DNA of 36,544 bases from Nocardioides terrigena (lineage in GTDB: Bacteria > Actinomycetota > Actinomycetes > Propionibacteriales > Nocardioidaceae): the NCBI RefSeq assembly GCF_003047265.1, contig NZ_PZYY01000017.1, positions 1-36,544 on the forward strand, in the 5' to 3' direction. The notes beneath the pieces are model-generated. The model was not told where the DNA came from. It did not search any database and saw nothing but the letters and a program-made list of their open reading frames with translations. Positions 15,289 through 22,896 of the stretch are shown one piece after another; the stretch's first letter is position 1, and each line of letters begins with the position of its first letter. The translations under genes were made by a program, and so were the position numbers.

Positions 15289-15774
15289 ATGAGCAACCCC
15301 CGCGTCCGCAAGATCGCCGACCGCATCAAGGTCATCGTCGCCGAGATGCTCGAGCGCCGTATCAAGGACCCGCGCCTCGGCTTCGTGACCATCACCGACG
15401 TCCGCGTCACCGGTGACAGCCAGCAGGCCTCCATCTTCTACACGGTGCTCGGCGCCGAGGAGGAGCGCGAGAGCTCGGCCGCCGCCCTCGAGTCGGCCAA
15501 GGGCGTGATCCGCTCCGAGGTCGCCAAGCAGCTCGGCATGCGCATCGTGCCGACGCTCACCTTCATCCCCGACGCCCTCCCCGAGAGCGCACGCGCCCTC
15601 GACGAGGTGCTGGCCCGGGCCAAGGCCCTCGACGAGGAGGTCGCGGCACGCCGTGGCTCGGCGTACGCCGGCGAGGAGGACCCGTACAAGAAGCCGCGCG
15701 AGGAGGGCGACCTCGACGACGACGCCGAGGACGTCTGGTCCGACGACGGCGCCGCCGGCGGCAGGGACGCGTGA
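15289..15774 (+). CDS. rbfA: Ribosome-binding factor A
   Basis: 161 aa. Single KH-type fold required for late 16S rRNA processing and 30S maturation. Signatures: RVRKIADRIKVIVAEMLERR, IKDPRLGFVTITDVRVTGD, and LRIVPTLTF-like (MRIVPTLTFIPDALPES). The acidic C-terminal tail beyond residue 115 is an extension common in actinobacteria. A GAGAGAGTGGA ribosome binding site precedes the ATG. The stop overlaps the truB GTG (GTGA). Confidence 0.96.
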   Translation: MSNPRVRKIADRIKVIVAEMLERRIKDPRLGFVTITDVRVTGDSQQASIFYTVLGAEEERESSAAALESAKGVIRSEVAKQLGMRIVPTLTFIPDALPESARALDEVLARAKALDEEVAARRGSAYAGEEDPYKKPREEGDLDDDAEDVWSDDGAAGGRDA

Positions 15775-16640
15775 CCTCACCCGTCGCGGACGGGCTCGTG
15801 GTCGTCGACAAGCCCGGCGGGATGACGTCCCACGACGTCGTCGCCCGGGTGCGTCGCGCCCTGGGCACCCGCAAGGTCGGCCACGCCGGCACGCTGGACC
15901 CGATGGCGACCGGCGTGCTCGTGCTCGGCGTCAACCGCGCCACCCGGCTGCTCGGGCACCTGATGCTCACCGAGAAGGCGTACGACGCGACGATCCGCCT
16001 CGGCGCCTCGACGACCACCGACGACGCCGAGGGCGAGGTGGTGGCCACTGCCTCGACCGACCACCTCACGGAGGCGGTCATCCGCGAGGCGCTCGCCGTG
16101 TTCGTCGGCGAGATCGACCAGAAGCCCACCGCGGTGTCCGCGATCAAGGTGGACGGCAAGCGCGCCTACCAGCGCGTGCGGGACGGCGAGGACGTCGACC
16201 TGCCCGCCCGCCGGGTCACGATCCACGCGCTCGAGGTGACCGGGGTCCGGGGGAGCGACGTCGACATCTCGGTGCGCTGCTCCAGCGGCACCTACATCCG
16301 GGCCATCGCCCGCGACCTCGGCGCCGCGCTCGGGGTGGGAGGGCACCTGGTCGCGCTGCGGCGTACGGCCGTCGGCGCCTTCGACCTCTCCCGGGCCCGC
16401 AGCCTCGAGGACCTCGCCGACGCCCCGTCGGTGCTGCCCATCGCGGACGCCGCCCGGGCGACCTTCCCCGCCGTCGACCTGGACGAGGCGACGTCCGCCG
16501 CGGTGCGCGTGGGACGGCCCCTCGACCTGGTGCTGCCCGGCGCCGGCGAGCACGCGCTGTTCGCGCCGGACGGCACCTTCCTGGCGCTCTACGAGCCCAC
16601 CGCGGACGGAGCCCGGCCCGTCGCCGTCTTCGTCGGCTGA
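15771..16640 (+). CDS. truB: tRNA pseudouridine(55) synthase
   Basis: 289 aa. Converts U55 of the tRNA T-loop to pseudouridine. LVVVDKPGGMTSHDVV is motif I. The catalytic Asp is Asp43 in GHAGTLDPMATG. KAYDATIRLGASTTTDD and CSSGTYIRAIARDLG are further family motifs. The C-terminal region (about 225-289) is a PUA-like domain seen in actinobacterial TruB. The GTG start is embedded in the rbfA stop (GTGA overlap), so translation is coupled. No nrnA-like or dinF-like gene lies between rbfA and truB here. Confidence 0.96.
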   Translation: MTSPVADGLVVVDKPGGMTSHDVVARVRRALGTRKVGHAGTLDPMATGVLVLGVNRATRLLGHLMLTEKAYDATIRLGASTTTDDAEGEVVATASTDHLTEAVIREALAVFVGEIDQKPTAVSAIKVDGKRAYQRVRDGEDVDLPARRVTIHALEVTGVRGSDVDISVRCSSGTYIRAIARDLGAALGVGGHLVALRRTAVGAFDLSRARSLEDLADAPSVLPIADAARATFPAVDLDEATSAAVRVGRPLDLVLPGAGEHALFAPDGTFLALYEPTADGARPVAVFVG

Positions 16641-16649
16641 GCGGCGTCG

Positions 16650-16655
16650 TAGGCT
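16650..16655 (+). promoter_or_regulatory. -10 box of ribF (leaderless)
   Basis: TAGGCT, with 7 nt to the GTG at 16663, located in the 22-bp gap after truB. It gives ribF and the next gene their own transcript. Confidence 0.5.
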
Positions 16656-16662
16656 TCCGCCC

Positions 16663-17607
16663 GTGCAGATCTGGCGTGCCTTCGACGACGTGCCGGCCGA
16701 CCTCGGCCGCACGGTCGTCACGATCGGCAACTTCGACGGCGTGCACCTCGGCCACCGCCACGTGCTGGCGCAGGCCCGCGCGACGGCCGCCGACCTCGGG
16801 GTCGACACCGTCGTCGTGGTGACGTTCGACCCCCACCCGATGGCGGTGCTGCGCCCCGAGCACGCACCGCCCATCCTCACCTCGGTGGAGACCCGGGCGC
16901 GCCTCGTGGAGGAGGCCGGTATCCACGCGGTGCTGGTCGTCCCGTTCGACCGCGACATCGCCGGCTGGACCCCCGTGGAGTTCATCGACCGGGTCCTGGT
17001 CGGCACGCTGCACGCCCGTGCCGTCGTCGTCGGCGCCAACTTCCGCTTCGGCAACCGGGCCGCGGGTGACGTCGCGCTGCTGCGCGAGGTCGGCGCGGAC
17101 CGTGGCTTCGTCGTGGAGGGGATCGCCCTCGACGGAGGCCCCCAGGTGTGGAGCTCGACGTACGTCCGCCAGTGCCTCGCCACCGGTGACGTCGCCGGGG
17201 CCGCCGAGGCCCTCGGCCGGTCCTTCTCCGTGCGGGGCGTCGTCGTCCGGGGCGACCAGCGCGGCCGTGAGCTGGGCTACCCGACCGCCAACGTCCCCAC
17301 CCCGGTCGACGGTGCCGCCCCGGCCGACGGGGTGTACGCCGGCTGGCTCACCCGCCGCGACACCGGTGAGCGCTTCCCCGCCGCGATCAGCGTCGGCACC
17401 AACCCGACCTTCGACGGTGAGCGCGAGCGCCGCGTCGAGTCCTACGTGCTCGACCGCGACGACCTCGAGCTGTACGGCGTGGAGGTGGAGGTGGAGTTCG
17501 TCGACCGGCTGCGCGGGATGGTGAAGTTCGAGGGCGTCGAGGCGCTCATCGAGACGATGCACGACGACGTACGCCGCGCGCGGGAGATCCTGGGACAGTC
17601 GGCGTGA
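16663..17607 (+). CDS. ribF: Bifunctional riboflavin kinase / FAD synthetase
   Basis: 314 aa. Phosphorylates riboflavin to FMN and adenylates FMN to FAD. The N-terminal nucleotidyltransferase shows TIGNFDGVHLGHRHVLAQAR, TFDPHPMAVLRPE and ANFRFGNRAAGD. STYVRQCLATGDV separates the domains. The C-terminal riboflavin kinase (about 185-310) has RGRELGYPTANVP, GVYAGWL, SVGTNPTFD and ESYVLD. The GTG start fits a leaderless promoter. The GTGA overlap with the next gene couples the two. Confidence 0.97.
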   Translation: MQIWRAFDDVPADLGRTVVTIGNFDGVHLGHRHVLAQARATAADLGVDTVVVVTFDPHPMAVLRPEHAPPILTSVETRARLVEEAGIHAVLVVPFDRDIAGWTPVEFIDRVLVGTLHARAVVVGANFRFGNRAAGDVALLREVGADRGFVVEGIALDGGPQVWSSTYVRQCLATGDVAGAAEALGRSFSVRGVVVRGDQRGRELGYPTANVPTPVDGAAPADGVYAGWLTRRDTGERFPAAISVGTNPTFDGERERRVESYVLDRDDLELYGVEVEVEFVDRLRGMVKFEGVEALIETMHDDVRRAREILGQSA

Positions 17608-18614
17608 CCCAACGCCGCAGCACGGGCGACCCGGTGGCCGACACCGAGGCGTGGTTCCTGGCGCACGGGCTCTCCTACTTCGTGCCCTCCGAGCGGGCGG
17701 CCGCGCGCGAGGCGCTGACGCGCCGCCGGCTACTCCCCGCGCTGGCGGTGGTGGTCCTCGTGGGCGCGGCCCTGGCGGGCCTGCTCGGCTGGTTGTCGAG
17801 CCAGGCGGCCGCGGCCCCCGCGGTGCTGCTCACCGTCCTCGGCGTCGGCATCGTGGCCTACGCGCTGACCGCCCTGCACGCGCGCCCCATCGTGGGCTGG
17901 GCCCTCAAGAGGACGCTGTCCAGCCTCGGCTCGGTGGTGTCGACCGCGTCGCGCGCCCTCCCGCTGCTGCTGGTCTTCATCGCCTTCCTCTTCATCAACG
18001 CCGAGGCGTGGCAGATGACGGCCAGCCTCGACTTCGGGACGCTCTGGCTCGCCGCTCTGCTCCTGCTCGGCCTCGGCACGGTGTTCCTGCTGGTCCGGTT
18101 GCCCGAGGAGGTCGACCAGGCCGACGACGCGGTCGACGACGCCTTCCTGCTCCGCGCGTGCCGGGGGACGCCGCTCGAGGGGGTGTGCCGCGAGATGGTC
18201 GAGGACCCGGACGCCGATCCCGCCGCCCATGCGGACGTCACCGGCTACGACCGGTGGAACCTGATCGTCGTGCTGCTGGTGATCCAGGCGGTGCAGGTGC
18301 TCGTCCTGGTCGCCGCAGTCTTCGGCTTCCTGCTGGTCTTCGGGTCCCTCATCATCGACGAGACCGTCCAGGAGTCCTGGACCGGTGAGCCCACGACGCA
18401 CATCCCGTTCCTGACGAACGTCTCGGCCGAGCTGGTGAAGGTGTCGCTCTTCCTCGCGTCGTTCTCCGGGCTCTACTTCACCGTCTCCGCGATCACCGAC
18501 GAGACCTACCGCGGCCAGTTCTTCGCCGCGGTGATGGTGCACCTCGAGAAGGCGGTCGGGGTGCGCGCCGTCTACCTCGCGCTGCGCGAGCGCGAGGGAC
18601 ACCGGACTCCCTGA
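17604..18614 (+). CDS. Multipass membrane protein of unknown function
   Basis: 336 aa with about six hydrophobic segments: near 44-66, 71-90, 117-133, 145-164, 222-248 and 275-297. A polar N-terminus contains AHGLSYFVPSERAAAREAL. An acidic loop (PEEVDQADDAVDDAFLLRAC onward) lies between the fourth and fifth segments. No catalytic motif or named family is recognised. It starts at a GTG overlapping the ribF stop, so it is expressed with ribF. A strong hairpin follows its stop. Confidence 0.75.
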   Translation: MTQRRSTGDPVADTEAWFLAHGLSYFVPSERAAAREALTRRRLLPALAVVVLVGAALAGLLGWLSSQAAAAPAVLLTVLGVGIVAYALTALHARPIVGWALKRTLSSLGSVVSTASRALPLLLVFIAFLFINAEAWQMTASLDFGTLWLAALLLLGLGTVFLLVRLPEEVDQADDAVDDAFLLRACRGTPLEGVCREMVEDPDADPAAHADVTGYDRWNLIVVLLVIQAVQVLVLVAAVFGFLLVFGSLIIDETVQESWTGEPTTHIPFLTNVSAELVKVSLFLASFSGLYFTVSAITDETYRGQFFAAVMVHLEKAVGVRAVYLALREREGHRTP

Positions 18615-18629
18615 CCCCGCGTCGTACGA

Positions 18630-18667
18630 CAACGGGCCGGCGCCCCCGTGGGGACACCGGCCCGTTG
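18630..18667. terminator. Bidirectional terminator between membrane-protein gene and ptsH
   Basis: 11-bp perfect stem, 18630-18640 with 18657-18667, with a smaller CCCC/GGGG pairing inside the loop. It lies between two convergent genes, 16 bp after the plus-strand stop and 20 bp after the minus-strand stop. Confidence 0.7.
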
Positions 18668-18687
18668 GTCGGGTCACGCGCCTGTGC

Positions 18688-18930
18688 TCAGGCGTCGAGG
18701 TCCTGCTCGACGAGCGCGGCGATCGCGTCGAGCGCCGACTGGTCGTCGCTCTCCACCTCGACCGTGTCGCCGTTGCCGGCACCGAGGGTCATGATCATCA
18801 GCGACGAGCTGGCGTCGACCCCGTTGATGGTGACCGAGGCGTCCAGGCCCTCGGCGGCCTCGGCGATGATCGCGGCGGGGCGGGCGTGCAGGCCGACGGC
18901 CGAGCCGACGACGACGGACTTGCTGGGCAT
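18688..18930 (-). CDS. ptsH: Phosphocarrier protein HPr
   Basis: 80 aa, slightly short for HPr but complete. Carries phosphate from Enzyme I to the EIIA domains. The phosphorylated His15 is in VGLHARPAA. The regulatory serine region reads SSSLMIMTLGAG; HPr kinase is generally absent from actinobacteria, so Ser phosphorylation is unlikely. A TAGGAG ribosome binding site lies 5 nt before the ATG. It is the last gene of the minus-strand fruR-fruK-fruA-ptsH run, 43 bp after fruA. Confidence 0.96.
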   Translation of the reverse strand: MPSKSVVVGSAVGLHARPAAIIAEAAEGLDASVTINGVDASSSLMIMTLGAGNGDTVEVESDDQSALDAIAALVEQDLDA

Positions 18931-18973
18931 GGGTGCTCCTACAGGTTCGGTGGGGGAGTGGTCGGTGCGTGGG

Positions 18974-21046
18974 TCAGACAGTAGCGAGGTCGGTGTCGCG
19001 ATCGCCGATGCTCTTGAGGGTGATCACCAGCGCGGCGGCGACGAGCGTGCCCGCGACGAGGGCGATGAGGAAGCCCCACACCCCGTCCACGGCGAAGAGC
19101 ACGAAGATTCCGCCGTGCGGGGCGCGCAGCGAGACGTCGAAGCTCATCGCCAGGGCACCGGTGACCGCGCTGCCCGCCATGATCGAGGGGATCACGCGCA
19201 GCGGGTCGGCCGCGGCGAACGGGATGGCCCCCTCGGTGATGAACGAGGCGCCCATCGCCCACGCCGCCTTGCCGTTCTCGCGCTCGGGCACGGTGAAGAG
19301 CCCGGGGCGGAGGACGGTGGCCAGGGCCAGCGCCAGCGGCGGCACCATGCCGGCGAGCATGACCGCGGCCATGACCCGGAGCTCCGGAGCGTCCGTGGCG
19401 GTGGCGGCGGCACCGAGGCCGGTGACGGCGAACGCGTAGGCGGTCTTGTTGAGCGGGCCGCCCATGTCGAAGGCCATCATCAGGCCGAGGATGATGCCCA
19501 GGATGATCGCAGAGCCGCCCTGCAGGCTGTTGAGGCCGTCCGACAGGTTGGCCATCAGGCTCGCCAACGGCTTGCCGAGCACGACCACCATCACGAAGCC
19601 CACGATGAGGGTGGCGAGCAGCGGGATGACCAGCACCGGCATCAGGCCGCGCATCCAGGTGGGGACCCTCCAGCCGGCGATCCAGTGGGCCACCATGCCG
19701 GCGAGCACGCCGCCGATGATGCCGCCGAGGAAGCCGGAGTTGAGCGTGCCGGCGATCGCCCCCATGACGAAGCCGGGCGCGATGCCCGGGCGGTCGGCGA
19801 TCGCGTAGGCGATGTAGCCGGCCAGGGCGGGCACCAGGAACCCGAAGGCGGCACCGCCCAGGGTGAGGAGCAGGGCGCCGAGGTAGGTCAGCAGCGGCCC
19901 GTTGGGCAGCGTCGCGTCACCGGCGAGGTCGTAGGAGCTGGTGTCGGGGAGGTTGAGGAGTGACGAGTCGGCGATGATCAGGCCGGACACACCGGCGCCG
20001 TCCTCGGTCTGGAGGGCGATCTCGTAGCCGCCGAGCAGGAAGGACAGGGCGATGAGCAGACCGCCCGCGGCGACGAACGGGATCATGTACGAGACACCGG
20101 TCATCAGCACCCGGCGCGCGGTGGCGCCGAACGACTGCTTCCCGGTGGCGCCCTCGCCGCCCTCGGCCACGGTGCCCTCGACGCGCGGCGCCGACGGGTC
20201 GTCGGCGTACCGGAGCGCCTCGGCGATCATCGTGTCGGCGTCGTCGATGGGGCGCTTGACGCCGGAGCTGACCATGGGCTTGCCGGCGAAGCGGCTGCGG
20301 TCGCGCACGCCGACGTCGACGGCGAAGATCACCGCGGAGGCGTTGGCGATCGTCTCGGGGGAGAGCGGCGTGCTGCCGGCCGACCCCTGGGTCTCGACCT
20401 GGATCGGGATCCCGGCCCGCCCGGCGGCGGCCTCGAGGGCCTCGGCGGCCATGTAGGTGTGCGCGATGCCGGTCGGGCACGCGGTGACGGCGACGAGCGA
20501 CTTGGGTCCGCCGGTCGCCAGCGTCACGGCCGTGGCGGCCGCGGGCGTCGCGGCGGCCACGGAGGCCGCGGCGGGCGTCGACCTGGCCGGGTCGGGCACG
20601 TCGAGCGCCGCCTGGATGAGCGCGACGACCTCGTCGGCGTCCTCGGCCTCGCGCAGCGCGTTGGTGAAGGACGGCTTCACGAGCGAGCGGGCCAGCTTGG
20701 TGAGCAGCTGGAGGTGGGTGGCGTCGCCACCGGCCGGTGCGGCGATCAGGAACGCCAGGTCGGCGGGGCCGTCCTTGGCGCCGAAGTCCACCCGCGGGCG
20801 CAGGCGGGCGAAAGCCAGCGTGGGCTCCTCCACACCGGTGGTCCGGCAGTGGGGGATGGCGATGCCACCCGGCAGGCCGGTCGAGGAGGTCTCCTCGCGG
20901 GCGAAGGCGTCGGCGATGAGCTGCTCGGTGTCGGCGGCGCGGCCGGCGTCGCTGACGACGGCGGCCAGGCCCCGGATCACGTCGAGCTTGTCGTCGCCCC
21001 ACGTCGTGTCGAGACGCACCAGTTCCCTGGTGATCAGATCGGTCAT
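18974..21046 (-). CDS. fruA: PTS fructose transporter subunit IIABC
   Basis: 690 aa. Imports fructose and releases fructose 1-phosphate. Order A-B-C. EIIA (1-150) has His66 in GIAIPHCRT. An Ala/Pro linker (about 152-178) follows. EIIB (about 183-285) has Cys190 in VTACPTGIAHTYMAAEAL. EIIC (about 310-690) is a multi-helix membrane domain with SYMIPFVAAGGLLIALSF and ITEGAIPFAAADPLRVIPS. The ATG overlaps the fruK stop (ATGA). A GGGAGG ribosome binding site lies inside the end of fruK. Confidence 0.96.
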   Translation of the reverse strand: MTDLITRELVRLDTTWGDDKLDVIRGLAAVVSDAGRAADTEQLIADAFAREETSSTGLPGGIAIPHCRTTGVEEPTLAFARLRPRVDFGAKDGPADLAFLIAAPAGGDATHLQLLTKLARSLVKPSFTNALREAEDADEVVALIQAALDVPDPARSTPAAASVAAATPAAATAVTLATGGPKSLVAVTACPTGIAHTYMAAEALEAAAGRAGIPIQVETQGSAGSTPLSPETIANASAVIFAVDVGVRDRSRFAGKPMVSSGVKRPIDDADTMIAEALRYADDPSAPRVEGTVAEGGEGATGKQSFGATARRVLMTGVSYMIPFVAAGGLLIALSFLLGGYEIALQTEDGAGVSGLIIADSSLLNLPDTSSYDLAGDATLPNGPLLTYLGALLLTLGGAAFGFLVPALAGYIAYAIADRPGIAPGFVMGAIAGTLNSGFLGGIIGGVLAGMVAHWIAGWRVPTWMRGLMPVLVIPLLATLIVGFVMVVVLGKPLASLMANLSDGLNSLQGGSAIILGIILGLMMAFDMGGPLNKTAYAFAVTGLGAAATATDAPELRVMAAVMLAGMVPPLALALATVLRPGLFTVPERENGKAAWAMGASFITEGAIPFAAADPLRVIPSIMAGSAVTGALAMSFDVSLRAPHGGIFVLFAVDGVWGFLIALVAGTLVAAALVITLKSIGDRDTDLATV

Positions 21047-21996
21047 GCAGTGCCTCCCAAGGCGGTGACGGTGACGAGCTCGGTGCGGAGGTGCGACGGC
21101 TCGGGAATCGTGGTGCCGGGCAGGGCAGCGGCGGCGCTGCCGTAGGCCACGGCGAGGGCGAGGCGCTTCGGCGGCGTGAGCCCGCGGATGTCGCCCAGGA
21201 CGTAGCCGAACAGGCTCGAGTCGCCTGCTCCTACCGTGCTCACGACGGTGGTCGGTGGGGGAGTGGCGTGCCAGGCGCCCTCGCGGGTGACGAGCACGGC
21301 GCCGTTGCCGCCGAGGGTCGCCAGGACTGCCTCGACGCCGCGGTCGACGAGCGTCCGCGCGGCGGCCGCGGCGAGCCGCGGGTCGCCCTCCAGCTTGTCC
21401 GCGTCGCCGCCGGTGAAGGAGGCGAGCTCCTCGCCGTTGGGCTTCATCAGGTGCGGTGCCGACGCGGGGAGCGCGTCGACGAGGGCGCGCAGCGGTGCCT
21501 CGCTGGTGTCCACCGCGACCTTCGCCACGGTGCCGCGCAGGCGGCGTACGACGTCGGCGTAGAACTCCGGCGGCGCGCCGGGCGGCAGCGACCCCGCGAG
21601 CACGGCCCAGTCGGCCGTCCCGGCCCGGGCCATCAGCGCGTCGGACATCGCGTCGAGGTGCACCTGCTCGACGGTGGCGCCGGGGGAGTTGAGCTTGGTG
21701 GTGGTGCCGTCGGGCTCGGTGATGGTGATGTTGACCCGGACGTCGCCGGCGGGCCGGACCGGTCGGCAGTCGATGCCCGCGGCGAGCAGCTCGATGACGA
21801 ACGGATCGTCCTTGGCCGCGGGGAGCACCGCCAGCGTCGGCTGCCCGGCGCTGACCGAGGCCCGGGAGATGTTGACGCCCTTGCCACCGCCCTGCGACGT
21901 CACCGAGTCGACGCGCTGCACCTGGCCGCGCATCAGCTCGCCGGCCAGGGACACCGTGCGGTCGATGCTGGGGTTGGGGGTCAGGGTCAGGATCAT
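21043..21996 (-). CDS. fruK: 1-phosphofructokinase
   Basis: 317 aa PfkB-family sugar kinase. Converts fructose 1-phosphate made by FruA to fructose 1,6-bisphosphate. Family signatures: TLTPNPSIDRTV at the start, SQGGGKGVNISR at 34-45, KPNGEELA at 185-192, and GAGDS with the catalytic base Asp259. It overlaps both neighbours by ATGA (fruR upstream, fruA downstream), so all three are tightly coupled. Confidence 0.95.
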   Translation of the reverse strand: MILTLTPNPSIDRTVSLAGELMRGQVQRVDSVTSQGGGKGVNISRASVSAGQPTLAVLPAAKDDPFVIELLAAGIDCRPVRPAGDVRVNITITEPDGTTTKLNSPGATVEQVHLDAMSDALMARAGTADWAVLAGSLPPGAPPEFYADVVRRLRGTVAKVAVDTSEAPLRALVDALPASAPHLMKPNGEELASFTGGDADKLEGDPRLAAAAARTLVDRGVEAVLATLGGNGAVLVTREGAWHATPPPTTVVSTVGAGDSSLFGYVLGDIRGLTPPKRLALAVAYGSAAAALPGTTIPEPSHLRTELVTVTALGGTA

Positions 21997-22760
21997 GCGA
22001 TCACCACTTCCACGCCGGCCGCGTCGAGGGCCTTCTGGTCGTCGGGCTTGATGGCTGAGTCGGTGACCAGGACGTCGATGTCGCTGACGGCGGCGAACCG
22101 CAGCGAGGACTCGACGCCGATCTTGGTGGAGTCGGCAAGCACGACGGTACGCCGTCCGGCGGCCACGATGGCGCGCTTGGTGGCGGCTTCCTCGCGGTCG
22201 GGAGTGGTGAGCCCGTGGCCGATGCTCAGGCCGTTGGTCGCCACGAAGGAGACATCGGCCCGCAGGTCGCCGAGCGCGGCCACCGTGTCGGCGCCGACGG
22301 CGGCCTGGGTGGTCGGTCGGACCTTGCCCGGCAGGAGGAAGAGGTCGATCTGTGGGAGTCCGGCGAGCCTCGCGGCGACCGGCACGGCGTGGGTGACGAC
22401 GGTCAGCCGGTGGTCGCGGGGGAGGAGCGCGGCGAGCCGGGCGGTGGTGGAGCCGGCGTCGATGACCACGATCGAGCCGGGGGGCGGCAGCAGGGCGACG
22501 GCCGCGGCGGCGATCAGGTCCTTGGCGGTGGTGTTGGCCAGGTCGCGCTCGGTGAGTCCCGACTCGATGACGGCGAGCGAGCTTGCGGGCACGGCGCCCC
22601 CGTGCACGCGGCGGATGAGGCCGATGCGCTCCAGTGCGGACAGGTCCCGGCGCACGGTCTCGGTGGTCACCGAGAACTCCTCGGCGAGCTCGGCGACGGA
22701 GACGCGACCCTGCTGGGTGATGGCCTGGGCCATGGCCTGCTGGCGTTCCTCGGCGTACAC
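21993..22760 (-). CDS. fruR: DeoR family transcriptional regulator of the fructose PTS
   Basis: 255 aa from GTG 22760. The N-terminal winged helix (1-57) is AEERQQAMAQAITQQGRVSV followed by TTETVRRDLSALERIGLIRR. The C-terminal DeoR sensor domain binds a sugar phosphate (IVVIDAGSTTARLAALL, VGADTVAALGDLRADVSFV). It is probably a repressor released by fructose 1-phosphate or fructose 1,6-bisphosphate. The start is chosen from a GAAGGAG ribosome binding site about 5 nt upstream. ATG 22778 in the same frame is the alternative, while a start at 22871 would lie upstream of the promoter. Confidence 0.9.
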   Translation of the reverse strand: MYAEERQQAMAQAITQQGRVSVAELAEEFSVTTETVRRDLSALERIGLIRRVHGGAVPASSLAVIESGLTERDLANTTAKDLIAAAAVALLPPPGSIVVIDAGSTTARLAALLPRDHRLTVVTHAVPVAARLAGLPQIDLFLLPGKVRPTTQAAVGADTVAALGDLRADVSFVATNGLSIGHGLTTPDREEAATKRAIVAAGRRTVVLADSTKIGVESSLRFAAVSDIDVLVTDSAIKPDDQKALDAAGVEVVIA

Positions 22761-22842
22761 CGGGACTCCTTCGGTCATCGTGGGTCGGGCCTGGTGAGGA
22801 GGGCGGGCGACGTGGTCGCCGTCACTCATCTGTGTCTGTGTT

Positions 22843-22871
22843 GTTTTATCCCCGTATCTGTTGATTGTCAA
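22843..22871 (-). promoter_or_regulatory. Promoter of the fruR-fruK-fruA(-ptsH) operon
   Basis: Minus strand: TTGACA (22871-22866), 17-bp spacer, TAAAAC (22848-22843), close to the sigma-A consensus. Two ATCTGT direct repeats (22828-22833 and 22856-22861, plus strand) flank the -10 and are candidate FruR half-sites. AT-rich compared with surroundings. Confidence 0.65.
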
Positions 22872-22890
22872 GCACGCACTGAACTACGGT
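22861..22890 (+). promoter_or_regulatory. Promoter of ptsI (leaderless)
   Basis: TTGATT (22861-22866), 18-bp spacer, TACGGT (22885-22890), then 6 nt to the ATG. Its -35 box overlaps the -35 box of the divergent fruR promoter within the small palindrome TTGATTGTCAA. Confidence 0.6.
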
Positions 22891-22896
22891 GTGTCC

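Noticed and set aside
16640..16662. FMN riboswitch before ribF
   Set aside because: The gap between truB and ribF is only 22 bp, far too short for the aptamer.
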